Source of the DNA: Mycobacterium sp. OAS707
Lineage (GTDB): Bacteria > Actinomycetota > Actinomycetes > Mycobacteriales > Mycobacteriaceae
Direction: 5' to 3'
Assembly: GCF_014873705.1 (NCBI RefSeq)
Contig: NZ_JADBDS010000003.1
Span: 496,001 to 560,000, forward strand
DNA: 64,000 nucleotides
Every line of letters starts with the position of its first letter. The stretch's first letter is position 1. The position numbers and the translations under genes are program-made. Shown piece by piece: positions 54,246 through 64,000 of this stretch. Below the pieces are notes generated by a model. It did no database searches. It saw only the letters and a list, made by a program, of their open reading frames with translations, and was not told the origin of the DNA.

Positions 54246-54814
54246 GTGCCGCGGGGAAGCGCATAGCCGACTGGGTGCTGGCCATCGCGGCGCTCCCAGC
54301 GTTCGTTTCCGTCGGCGTGATCGTGGCCGTCGCTGTGCGAGTCACGTCGCCGGGCCCAATCTTGTATTGGAGTCAGCGCGTTGGCGCCCATGACAAGCTC
54401 TTCCTGATGCCGAAGTTTCGGACTATGCGCGTCGACACCCCTGCTGTGGCAACTCATCTGCTCGAGAACTGCGATGCGTACCTGACGCCGATCGGAGCTT
54501 TTCTACGCAAAACGAGCCTCGACGAGTTGCCGCAGATATGGAGCATCTTGGTTGGCGACATGAGCTTTGTCGGCCCGCGTCCGGCACTGTTCAACCAATT
54601 CGATCTGATCGAGTTGCGCAGAAAGCGCGGTGTCGACGCACTCATGCCAGGACTGACCGGCTGGGCTCAGGTCAATGGCCGGGATGACCTCGCCATCCCC
54701 GAGAAGGTGCGGTTCGACAGCGAATACCTGGCTCGGCAATCCCTGCACTTCGACATGTATATTCTGCTGCTGTCGATCGCGAAAGTCGTTCGCCGCGAAG
54801 GTGTTTCACACTGA
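54242..54814 (+). CDS. Priming phosphoglycosyltransferase (PglC/WcaJ-type sugar transferase)
   Basis: 190 residues from a GTG at 54242. Small monotopic bacterial sugar transferase: N-terminal re-entrant helix (RIADWVLAIAALPAFVSVG), then SPGPILYWSQRVG, KFRTMRVDTP, the catalytic pair in DELPQIWSILVGDMSFVGPRP and PGLTGWAQVNGR. The short PglC length argues for transfer of a phospho-N-acetylaminosugar to polyprenyl phosphate. It begins repeat-unit synthesis. Last gene of the plus-strand arm; the next gene on the minus strand ends two bases later. Confidence 0.92.
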   Translation: MSAAGKRIADWVLAIAALPAFVSVGVIVAVAVRVTSPGPILYWSQRVGAHDKLFLMPKFRTMRVDTPAVATHLLENCDAYLTPIGAFLRKTSLDELPQIWSILVGDMSFVGPRPALFNQFDLIELRRKRGVDALMPGLTGWAQVNGRDDLAIPEKVRFDSEYLARQSLHFDMYILLLSIAKVVRREGVSH

Positions 54815-54815
54815 C

Positions 54816-55367
54816 TTACAGACTCGACCGCAGCGTCCAGGCGTGCCCGCGGAAGTGCATCACCGTGCGGCTGACCGGCGCAATGTCAATGCGCCAGAAC
54901 GATTTCGGCGGTGCGTTGAGAACCACGAGGATCGCGGCGCGGACCACCGCGGGGTGGGTGACAGCGACCAGCCGGGCACGACGGGCGGTCAGCGAATCCA
55001 TCCACCCTGCGACCCGGTCGATCAACTCCACGACGGTCTCGCCACCGTGCGGCGCCCGCGTCGGGTCGGTGAGCCAGATCGCCAGATCGTCGGACTGCAC
55101 GCCGCCGACCACATCGCCGCGCCAGCGGCCATAGTCCAGATCCGCCAATCGGTTGTCGACGGTGGCGTGCAGCCCGAGAAGTTCGGCGGTCTGTCTCGTT
55201 CGCTTCTCCGGTCCGCAGTACGCGCGCTCGGTGATGCCAAGGTCGATCGATGCGTCGACCTGACGATGCCCAACGGCGTTGAGCGGTTCATCGGTGGGAA
55301 ATCGTCCGGCTGCCATCGCGTCGGTCATGGCGTGCGACACGAGGGTGAGCCGGACGACCTCACTCAC
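54816..55367 (-). CDS. Histidine phosphatase-superfamily protein (possible CobC-like)
   Basis: 183 residues from a GTG at 55367. It has the phosphoglycerate-mutase-like fold: LTLVSHAMTDA in place of the usual RHG (the phospho-accepting His is kept but the preceding Arg and following Gly are not), PEKRTRQTAELL, GETVVELIDRV and VTHPAVVRA with the second catalytic His. It overlaps cbtA (GTGA) and is therefore in the B12-riboswitch operon. Alpha-ribazole phosphatase (CobC) belongs to the same superfamily, so a role in cobamide metabolism is possible but unproven. Confidence 0.8.
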   Translation of the reverse strand: MSEVVRLTLVSHAMTDAMAAGRFPTDEPLNAVGHRQVDASIDLGITERAYCGPEKRTRQTAELLGLHATVDNRLADLDYGRWRGDVVGGVQSDDLAIWLTDPTRAPHGGETVVELIDRVAGWMDSLTARRARLVAVTHPAVVRAAILVVLNAPPKSFWRIDIAPVSRTVMHFRGHAWTLRSSL

Positions 55368-56089
55368 GCCGCGATGCTCTCCCGTCGCGGTTGTCGCAGC
55401 AGCCGGTCAGCCATCGATCCGAACACCAGTCCGATCATCGCCCACAGCACGAATTGCGTGCCGAGCGAATACAACCGGAAGTCGTAGAGGACCTCGGCCG
55501 AAAAATCGCCGGGCGTCTCGTCGATCGTGGGCAGAACCAGCATCACGACCGCAATCGCCACCACGTACGCCCCGGCACCGATCAGCGTCGCGCTCCATCG
55601 GCCGTACTGCGCCACCAGGCGGTGGCCCAGGTACACCGCCGCCACCAGCAGCGCAGCCGACAGCACGACCATCAGCAGGTAAAGCAGGGTGCGCTGCCTG
55701 ATGGTTTCCTCGAGGCTGGTCGCGGGAGGATTCGGTGGATACTTCAAAAACGGAATCACGTACAGCGACAAGAACATTCCGCAGGCAAGCGCGACGGACA
55801 GGGATCGCGGCGACAGGTTGCCGACGCGGCCGTAGAGCACGCAGTACGCCACGGCGAACAGGGCGCCCATCGCCACGCTGAACGCGAGCACGCCGAAGCC
55901 CATGCCGATGTTGGCCTGCACTCCGCGGGTGAACAGTTCGACGCCGTGCTCATGGCCGTGTTCGTGTGATTCCTCATAGGCGAGCGCACGGGTGATCACC
56001 GGCTCGACAAACGTGCGCGCGAATAGAAAGGCGAGCACGCCACCGATTGCGCCGGCCAATAGCCCGCGCGCGATTATTCGTTTTTCCAT
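55364..56089 (-). CDS. cbtA: Cobalt transporter subunit CbtA
   Basis: 241 residues with about six transmembrane segments. The typical CbtA N-terminus is present (GLLAGAIGGVLAFLFARTFVEP) with the His-rich loop YEESHEHGHEHG near residue 40, then MGFGVLAF, FLKYPPNPPAT and a C-terminal FRLYSLGTQ. Predicted cobalt importer in B12-using bacteria. Second gene of the riboswitch-controlled operon, 15 bases after cbtB. Confidence 0.9.
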   Translation of the reverse strand: MEKRIIARGLLAGAIGGVLAFLFARTFVEPVITRALAYEESHEHGHEHGVELFTRGVQANIGMGFGVLAFSVAMGALFAVAYCVLYGRVGNLSPRSLSVALACGMFLSLYVIPFLKYPPNPPATSLEETIRQRTLLYLLMVVLSAALLVAAVYLGHRLVAQYGRWSATLIGAGAYVVAIAVVMLVLPTIDETPGDFSAEVLYDFRLYSLGTQFVLWAMIGLVFGSMADRLLRQPRRESIAA

Positions 56090-56104
56090 ACCGCGGCTAC
56101 CTGC

Positions 56105-56320
56105 TCAGTGGCAGGGGAAGCCGAGCAGATGGCGCGCATCGTGCACGAATTCGTGCACATACATGTTGTCGCCGAACACCGAGGTTGCCCCCTGGTCCAG
56201 ACCGACGAAGTACAGCACCACCAAGGCGAGGAACACCGTCAGCGACAGCCACATGGCCGCCTTGGCCACCGACAGATCGACTGCCGGTACGACGGTCTTG
56301 CGAGCCTCGGGAGAAGTCAT
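56105..56320 (-). CDS. cbtB: Cobalt transporter subunit CbtB
   Basis: 71 residues, a normal length. One transmembrane helix (MWLSLTVFLALVVLYFVGLD) and the conserved C-terminal metal motif HEFVHDARHLLGFPCH. Works with CbtA in cobalt uptake. Start has AGGAAACG upstream, directly downstream of the cobalamin riboswitch. Confidence 0.93.
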   Translation of the reverse strand: MTSPEARKTVVPAVDLSVAKAAMWLSLTVFLALVVLYFVGLDQGATSVFGDNMYVHEFVHDARHLLGFPCH

Positions 56321-56337
56321 CTCGTTTCCTTTCCGGG

Positions 56338-56458
56338 ATGTCGCGTCCCAGCTACAGGGTTGACGACGGACGTCGGGTCTGACTGTCCACAGTGGCGCGA
56401 CCGTTCTGGATTTTCACCAGCATTCCTTCGCCCGTCGATTACATGAGCATCCTAAACA
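56338..56458 (-). promoter_or_regulatory. Cobalamin (B12) riboswitch
   Basis: On the minus strand the leader of cbtB contains GGAATGCTGGTGAAAATCC, then AGAACGGTCGCGCCACTGTG and CAGTCAGACCC in the right order. These are the conserved core elements of the cobalamin riboswitch (GGTGAAATTCC-type box, GCGCCACTG B12 box, AGTCAGA). The limits are approximate. It predicts shut-off of cobalt uptake when B12 is plentiful. Confidence 0.92.
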
Positions 56459-56464
56459 AAGCCG

Positions 56465-56836
56465 CTAGCCTCCGGCGCCATATCCCAACTGCTGGGCGGT
56501 GTACTTCGCCGCATCGGTGACGGGCACGGCCTGTACCGCGGTGCCGTAGGCGCAAATCTCGGTCCACACGTCGCCGAGTTCGGTGGTGTCGAACCGCATA
56601 CAGATGATGGCGTTCCCGCCCCTTCCGCGCGCCTCGGACATCAGCCGGTTCATCGCCTCGTTGCGGCTCTCGGCGAGGTTCTTCGTCATGCCCTGCAATT
56701 CGCCGCCGAACATCGACTTGAACCCGGCGCCGATTTGCGCGAAAGCGTTTCGGGATCGGACGGTCAGCCCGAATACCTCGCCGCACACTCGCTGGATCTC
56801 CCAGCCGGGAAGATCATTGGTGGTCACTATCAGCAC
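56465..56836 (-). CDS. YbjQ/UPF0145-family protein
   Basis: 123 residues from a GTG at 56836, with AAAGGACC upstream; the longer upstream reading was rejected. The family signature is complete: VTTNDLPGWEI near the N-terminus, GLTVRSRN, ESRNEAMNRLMSEARGRGGNAIICMRFDT and VWTEICAYGTAV. UPF0145/YbjQ proteins form pentameric rings of unknown function. It lies between the clpC1 terminator and the riboswitch and is transcribed in the same direction as both. Confidence 0.88.
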   Translation of the reverse strand: MLIVTTNDLPGWEIQRVCGEVFGLTVRSRNAFAQIGAGFKSMFGGELQGMTKNLAESRNEAMNRLMSEARGRGGNAIICMRFDTTELGDVWTEICAYGTAVQAVPVTDAAKYTAQQLGYGAGG

Positions 56837-56949
56837 GCGCGGTCCTTTCTGAGGTGTTGCGGCCGAGATTAGCCGCAGCGAGTGTGCGAATTTATCCGCC
56901 GGCCGCGGCGCGTCGCGGATGAAACGGCACAGTCGTGGCCATTGCATGC

Positions 56950-56977
56950 AAAAACGCCCCCGACAATGTCGGGGGCG
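56950..56977 (-). terminator. Intrinsic terminator of clpC1
   Basis: On the minus strand, 17 bases after the clpC1 stop, CGCCCCCGACATTGTCGGGGGCG forms a perfect stem of 10 pairs with a 3-base loop, followed by TTTTT. It is the clearest hairpin-plus-T terminator in the window. Confidence 0.9.
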
Positions 56978-56993
56978 CTTTCGCTGTCGTTGT

Positions 56994-59543
<2,550 letters not shown>

Positions 59544-59758
59544 CGGTGGTTACCTGCTCTCCATCAAATAGGTATCGCGCATGCACGCTGTACCCGTCAC
59601 CCAAGTCTAGTGGGCGGCCGCCGCCGCTGCGCTGCCCGCTGGCACAGTCCAGAAAGCCGGTGCAAAGACGGTCCTTGGCGCCATAGGCCCTGTACCCGGC
59701 ACCGCACATAGCAACGCCCCTGGTGGAGAATTCGTTTCCGAAGACCGCTCGCCGCGGG

Positions 59759-59773
59759 TTCGCCGCTAGCGAA
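59759..59773. promoter_or_regulatory. ClgR-type operator upstream of clpC1
   Basis: TTCGCCGCTAGCGAA is a perfect TTCGC-N5-GCGAA palindrome, the form bound by the actinobacterial Clp regulator ClgR, which is known to control clp genes in Mycobacterium and Corynebacterium. It lies in the 278-base lsr2-clpC1 gap, about 216 bases upstream of the clpC1 start; the rest of that gap shows no gene. Confidence 0.75.
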
Positions 59774-59821
59774 AGGCGACTACCGGCCGTATCCAGGGCG
59801 AGCTGACCTGGCAACTCCCGC

Positions 59822-60163
59822 TTATGTTGCCGCGTGAAAAGCGTCTATCACATCCGCGGGGATGCGTCCGCGGGTGGAAACGTTGTGCCCGTTGCGCCGG
59901 GCCCATTCGCGAATTGCCGCACTTTGTTCGCGGTCGATCGCCGCGCGACCGCGGCCGGATCCAGCTGAACGGCCCCGCCTGCGGCCACCTACCCGACGGC
60001 CCGCGTCGACCCATTGCTTCAGGTCGTTTCGAAGCTTTGCGGCATTTTTGGAGGAAAGGTCGATCTCATAGCTCACCCCGTCGAGCCCGAATTCGACCGT
60101 CTCATCGGCTGCGCCTTCGCCGTCGAAATCATCGACAAGCGTGACGGTCACTTTCTTCGCCAT
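59822..60163 (-). CDS. lsr2: Nucleoid-associated silencer Lsr2
   Basis: 113 residues from the ATG at 60163. N-terminal dimerisation domain (MAKKVTVTLVDDFDGEGAAD and DGVSYEIDLS), a linker of basic Arg/Gly repeats, then the DNA-binding domain with the RGR AT-hook-like motif in STRGRIPADVIDAF. Lsr2 silences AT-rich, often horizontally acquired, genes; the AT-rich parts of the polysaccharide locus are natural targets. Position between clpC1 and lysS is conserved. Confidence 0.97.
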   Translation of the reverse strand: MAKKVTVTLVDDFDGEGAADETVEFGLDGVSYEIDLSSKNAAKLRNDLKQWVDAGRRVGGRRRGRSAGSGRGRAAIDREQSAAIREWARRNGHNVSTRGRIPADVIDAFHAAT

Positions 60164-60285
60164 TCCCCACACTGCCCTTCTGCTTGAGCACTAGCCCGGT
60201 AGTTTAGTCCTCGAACCCCCGCCCCAATGTGCCATAAGAACGCATACCATTCAACAAGTTCTGAAAAAATCGGAAACGAACCAGT

Positions 60286-61800
60286 TCAGTTGCTGTGCCG
60301 ACGAACAATCGGGAACAAAACAGTCTCTCGAATCGACAGTCCCGTCAATGCCATCAACAACCGGTCGACGCCCATTCCGGTGCCAGTAGAAGGCGGCATC
60401 GCATACTCCAATGCGGACAAAAAATCCTCATCAAGAGCCATTGCCTCGTCATCGCCGGCGGCCGCCGCGCGAGCTTGGGCTTCGAACCTTTCGCGTTGGA
60501 TAACGGGGTCGATCAGCTCGGAGTAACCGGTGGCCAGTTCGATCCTTCTGACGTACAGATCCCACTTTTCAGTGACGCCTTCGACGCTGCGGTGTGAGCG
60601 GGTCAGCGGGGTCGTCTCAACGGGAAAATCGCGCACGAAGGTCGGCGCCCAAAGGTTGTTACCGACAGTATGTTCCCAGAGTTCCTCGACCAATTTCCCG
60701 TGGCCGTAACCGCGATCGCGTGGAATCTCGACTTCGAGTTGATCGGCGATCTCCCATAACCGATCGGCCGGAGTCTGGGGCGTGATCTCTTCACCGAGTG
60801 CATCTGACAGAGACGGATACATTTGTATCGTCTCCCATTCACCGTCGATGTCGTAGATGCTGCCATCGGGCAATGGCAGCTTTCTTGTGCCGATGGCTTC
60901 GTCGGCGACCTCCTGAATAACCTCACGCGTCATGACGGCGGAATCGTCGTACGTGCCGTAGGCCTGATAAGTCTCGAGCATCGCGAATTCCGGCGAATGC
61001 GTCCAATCCGCGCCTTCGTTTCGGAACACCCGATTCAACTCGAAGACGCGCTCGAATCCGCCTACCAAGCAACGCTTTAGGAACAGTTCCGGCGCGATCC
61101 GAAGGTACAGGTCGGCATCGAGCGCATTGGAGTGTGTGACGAACGGACGCGCGGCGGCGCCGCCTGCCAACGTCTGCAGCATTGGCGTCTCGACTTCGAG
61201 AAAACCGCGCCGCTGCAGCGCCTCGCGGACTGCACGCACCACTGCCACCCGTTGGCGAGCAATGGCGCGGGCTTCCGGACGAACGATCAGGTCGACATAG
61301 CGCTGCCGGACACGGGACTCTTCACTCATCTCTTTATGTGCAACAGGAAGGGGTCGCAATGCCTTGGAAACAATTTGCCAGGAATCAGCGAGCACAGAAA
61401 GTTCGCCGCGTCGGGAACTGATCACCTCGCCGTGCGCGAAAACGAGGTCGCCGAGGTCGACATCCGACTTCCAGGCATCGAGCGATTCCTGTCCGACGCG
61501 ATCGAGGCTGATCATCAGCTGCAGTTGCGTGCCGTCGCCCTCCTGCAACGTGGCGAAGCAGAGCTTTCCGGAATTACGCGCAAACATCACGCGGCCGGCG
61601 ACGCCGACGAGCTGGCCCGTTTCGGCGTTGGCCTCCAGATCGGGATACGCCTGGCGGATCTCGGCCAGCGTGTGCGTGCGGGCGACCTCGACGGGGTAGG
61701 GCTCACGGCCCTCAGCGAGCAGCCGCTCCCGCTTGGCCTGACGGATCCGGAACTGCTCGGGGACGTCGGACTCGAATTCGGGCTGATCAGGTGAGGTCAC
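60286..61800 (-). CDS. lysS: Lysyl-tRNA synthetase, class II
   Basis: 504 residues from a GTG at 61800. N-terminal OB-fold anticodon domain (VGVAGRVMFARNSGKLCF), class II motif 1 (RRGFLEVETPMLQTLAGGA), motif 2 (FELNRVFRNEGADWTHSPEF), motif 3 (GTGMGVDRLLMALTG). Position next to lsr2 matches LysS1 of Mtb (Rv3598c). The 122-base gap to lsr2 shows no other gene. Confidence 0.96.
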   Translation of the reverse strand: MTSPDQPEFESDVPEQFRIRQAKRERLLAEGREPYPVEVARTHTLAEIRQAYPDLEANAETGQLVGVAGRVMFARNSGKLCFATLQEGDGTQLQLMISLDRVGQESLDAWKSDVDLGDLVFAHGEVISSRRGELSVLADSWQIVSKALRPLPVAHKEMSEESRVRQRYVDLIVRPEARAIARQRVAVVRAVREALQRRGFLEVETPMLQTLAGGAAARPFVTHSNALDADLYLRIAPELFLKRCLVGGFERVFELNRVFRNEGADWTHSPEFAMLETYQAYGTYDDSAVMTREVIQEVADEAIGTRKLPLPDGSIYDIDGEWETIQMYPSLSDALGEEITPQTPADRLWEIADQLEVEIPRDRGYGHGKLVEELWEHTVGNNLWAPTFVRDFPVETTPLTRSHRSVEGVTEKWDLYVRRIELATGYSELIDPVIQRERFEAQARAAAAGDDEAMALDEDFLSALEYAMPPSTGTGMGVDRLLMALTGLSIRETVLFPIVRRHSN

Positions 61801-61823
61801 GACCGACCAGCTTAAATGAACGC

Positions 61824-63040
61824 ATGGCCGCTCCGATCAGCGCCGCTGCGGTCACCGCGCTGGCCGACGAAGTGATCGACTGGCGCTTCAAGGGTCTGCC
61901 ATCGGCGTGGTGGGGCCGCACCGTAGCGGAGGTTTGTGCAGAGCGACCCGATCTGTTCGAGGCAGGCGCGGTCGGCCCGGTATGCGTGCTGCGTGCCGAT
62001 GCGCTGACGCACAACCTCACCGCGATGGCGGGCTGGTGCCGTGACCGTGGCGTCGAGCTGGCGCCACACGGCAAGACGCACATGGCCCCTGAGCTGTTCG
62101 CCAGGCAACTCGAAGCGGGCGCCTGCGCGATCACCGCAGCGACACTGAGTCACGTGCGCGCATACCGCGCCTTCGGGGTGCGGGACATCGTGCTGGCCAA
62201 TGAACTTGTCGACACGGCCGGATTGCGCTGGCTGGCAACCGAACTCGACGCCAATCCCGACTTCTCGGTGGTGTGCTGGGTGGATTCGGTCCGCGGCGTC
62301 GAACTGATGACGGCGGCACTGGCGGCCGGTGACAGGCCGGTCGAGGTCTGCGTGGAGATCGGTATGCCCGGCGGGCGTACGGGCTGCCGCGACCGTGCCG
62401 CTCTCGACGAGGTGGCGCGGGCGGTCGCCGCGTCGCCACGGCTGCGGCTGGTCGGCGTCGGGGGCTACGAGGCCGCGTTCGGCCACGACATCGCACCGGA
62501 CGCCGTCGCTGCGGTGACGGGATATCTACGTGACATGCGCGAAGCAGCGGTGCGACTGGCGCCGCTGTTCGAGACGGATCACGCGATCGTGACCGCGGGT
62601 GGCAGCACCTACTTCGATGCGGTGGCCGACGTGCTGGGTGGAGATTGGCGCACGATCGTGCGCAGCGGTGCGTACCTGACCCACGACGACGGCCTGTACG
62701 CGCGCACCTCGCCGCTTCGCACCACGCTGCAGCCCGCATTGCAGGTGTGGGCACAGGTGATGTCCCGTCCAGAGCCCGGATTGGCCTTGCTGACCATGGG
62801 CCGCCGCGACGTGTCCTTCGATCAGGATCTGCCGATGCCGCTCGGCTTGGCCGACAGTGAGGGACCAAGCTCAACGATCAGCACGCGTACTTGCGGCTGG
62901 GCGGCGACGACGGCGTCGAGGTCGGCGACTGGCTGGGCTTCGGTGTTTCGCACCCGTGCACGGTGTTCGACAAGTGGCAGCTCATCCCTGAACTCGATGC
63001 GCACGACCGCGTCGTCGGCCTGATCCGGACCTACTTTTGA
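61824..63040 (+). pseudogene. D-serine deaminase / D-threonine aldolase-like gene with a frameshift
   Basis: PLP-dependent alanine-racemase-fold family. From the ATG at 61824 the frame gives PHGKTHMAPELFARQLEAGA with the PLP Lys, and GGSTYFDA. At 62861-62863 (a GGG run) the original frame goes out of phase. From about 62864 a different frame encodes the expected C-terminus: TKLNDQHAYLRLGG, VSHPCTVFDKWQLIPELD and a stop at 63038-63040. One added G would join the two halves as EGTKLNDQ. Either a real pseudogene or a homopolymer sequencing error. The original frame, if translated, ends at 63023 with a foreign tail. Confidence 0.85.
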
Positions 63041-63062
63041 GCGGCCCTGGCCAGCAGGCCGC
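63041..63062. terminator. Hairpin between convergent genes
   Basis: GCGGCC at 63041-63046 and GGCCGC at 63057-63062 pair around a loop that is itself palindromic (CTGGCCAG). It sits exactly between the stop codons of the deaminase-like gene and coaX. There is no T-tract, so terminator function is tentative. Confidence 0.4.
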
Positions 63063-63070
63063 TCGGCCGT

Positions 63071-63886
63071 CTAGCGGGCCTGCTTCAGCCGGCCACGGCT
63101 GCTGTCGCGGTTGCGTTCGAACACCAGCCGCAGGCCGTCGAGCGTCAAGTGTTGGTCGTACTTCTCGACGGTGTGCACGTCGGGCAGCACCAGCGGGGCG
63201 GTGTGTCCGGTGGCGACCACCGCGACGTCGTCGCCGGCGAAGCCCTCGACGTCCTCACGGATGCGGTTGACCAACCCGTCGACCAGCCCGGCGAATCCGA
63301 ACACGGCGCCGGCCTGCATGCACTCGACGGTGTTCTTGCCGACGACCGAACGGGGGCGGGTCAGCTCGACGCGACGCAACGCCGCCGATCGCGCGGCTGC
63401 GGCGTCGGAGGACACCTGCACCCCGGGAGCGATTGCGCCGCCGAGGAATTCACCTTTCGCGGACACGACGTCCACGCAGATCGACGAACCGAAGTCGACC
63501 ACGATCGCCGCGGAATTGTACTTGTGGTAGGCCGCCAGACAGTTGACGATGCGGTCTGCCCCAACCTCTTTCGGGTTGTCGACCAATAGCGGAATGCCGG
63601 TGCGGACCCCCGGTTCGATCAACACGTGCGGCACCGAGGGCCAGTACTGCTCGAGCATCACCCGAACCTCGTGCAGCACCGACGGCACAGTTGAAAGGCC
63701 CGCCGCGCCGGTCAGACGTTCGGAATCGTCACCGATCAGGCCGTCGATGGTCAGGGCAAGCTCATCGGAGGTCACCTCCGACTCGGTGCGAATCCGCCAG
63801 TGCTGCACCACCTTCGCGTGGTCGCCAGATCCCGAGATCAGGCCGACGACGGTGTGAGTGTTGCGTACGTCGATAGCGAGAAGCAC
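63071..63886 (-). CDS. coaX: Type III pantothenate kinase CoaX
   Basis: 271 residues from a GTG at 63886. ASKHA-fold kinase with DVRNTHTVVGL (phosphate 1; Arg replaces the common Gly, as in Mtb), GADRIVNCLAAYH, VVDFGSSICVDVV and GGAIAPGVQVSSDAAAARSAAL. First step of coenzyme A synthesis from pantothenate. Orthologue of Rv3600c, with panD just upstream as in Mtb. Confidence 0.94.
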   Translation of the reverse strand: MLLAIDVRNTHTVVGLISGSGDHAKVVQHWRIRTESEVTSDELALTIDGLIGDDSERLTGAAGLSTVPSVLHEVRVMLEQYWPSVPHVLIEPGVRTGIPLLVDNPKEVGADRIVNCLAAYHKYNSAAIVVDFGSSICVDVVSAKGEFLGGAIAPGVQVSSDAAAARSAALRRVELTRPRSVVGKNTVECMQAGAVFGFAGLVDGLVNRIREDVEGFAGDDVAVVATGHTAPLVLPDVHTVEKYDQHLTLDGLRLVFERNRDSSRGRLKQAR

Positions 63887-63890
63887 GGGC

Positions 63891-64000
63891 TTACCGCGGC
63901 GACATCAGCTCGGCCGCATCGGCCGGCACGTAGGCGGGATCATGCCCCAGGTCGATCTGCTTGTTGTCGGCGTCGACGAAAACCACGCGGGGCTGATAGG
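63891..64000 (-). CDS. panD: Aspartate 1-decarboxylase PanD, C-terminal part (5' end outside window)
   Basis: The minus-strand frame open from the window edge to the TAA at 63891-63893 encodes YQPRVVFVDADNKQIDLGHD and a short tail ending ADAAELMSPR. This is the C-terminus of PanD, which makes beta-alanine for pantothenate. It precedes coaX with four bases between, matching Rv3601c-Rv3600c. Confidence 0.92.
   Translation of the reverse strand, partial: YQPRVVFVDADNKQIDLGHDPAYVPADAAELMSPR

Overview
The window is high-GC actinobacterial DNA. Its gene order follows the Mycobacterium tuberculosis interval Rv3567c-Rv3601c in the same orientation: hsaBCDA, kshB, fadE34, kstR, LacI regulator, metallo-hydrolase, arsB2-like permease, rlmB, cysS, ispF, carD, lpqE, radA, disA, canB, mutY, mhuD, lpqF, clpC1, lsr2, lysS, coaX, panD. 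Many genes absent from that interval are inserted, and the PE_PGRS genes are missing. This suggests an environmental, probably fast-growing Mycobacterium (Mycolicibacterium). No rRNA, tRNA, CRISPR array, insertion sequence or phage gene was recognised, and no gene-free stretch exceeds 300 bases.

Layout. 1-1246: a small group of membrane, Gly/His/Cys-rich and secreted proteins. 1243-14238: the steroid-ring catabolism block (hsaB, hsaC, hsaD, hsaA, kshB, fadE34) with its repressor gene kstR and KstR-type operators. A 1488-residue secreted beta-propeller/Ig-like protein is inserted inside this block. 14242-24800: a trehalose-phosphatase/GH15 fusion, a LacI regulator, a zinc-type ABC transporter behind a Zur-like box, an acyl-CoA ligase, a sulfurtransferase, bluB, pxpA and a cysteine-free S18 ribosomal protein. 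24903-38682: the conserved housekeeping stretch, in which ispD is missing between carD and ispF. 38737-43848: a hydrolase-cyclase fusion, a GlxA-like regulator, the haem-degrading enzyme mhuD and lpqF.

43814-54814 is the most distinctive accessory region. It is an apparently complete Wzx/Wzy-type polysaccharide locus: flippase, membrane SDR dehydratase, Wzz/BY-kinase-like protein, Wzy-like polymerase, two GT-B glycosyltransferases, TylF-type methyltransferase, nucleotide-sugar reductase and priming phosphoglycosyltransferase. It lies between lpqF and the clpC1 neighbourhood and reads outward in both directions from a central 113-base gap.

54816-64000: a cobalamin-riboswitch-controlled cbtB-cbtA-histidine phosphatase operon, a YbjQ-family protein, clpC1 (with an upstream ClgR-type palindrome and a strong terminator), lsr2, lysS, a frameshifted amino-acid deaminase-like gene, coaX and the 3' end of panD.

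Three physiological themes recur: steroid degradation under KstR, metal and cofactor supply (zinc uptake with a zinc-independent ribosomal protein; cobalt/B12 through bluB and cbtBA), and surface polysaccharide production.
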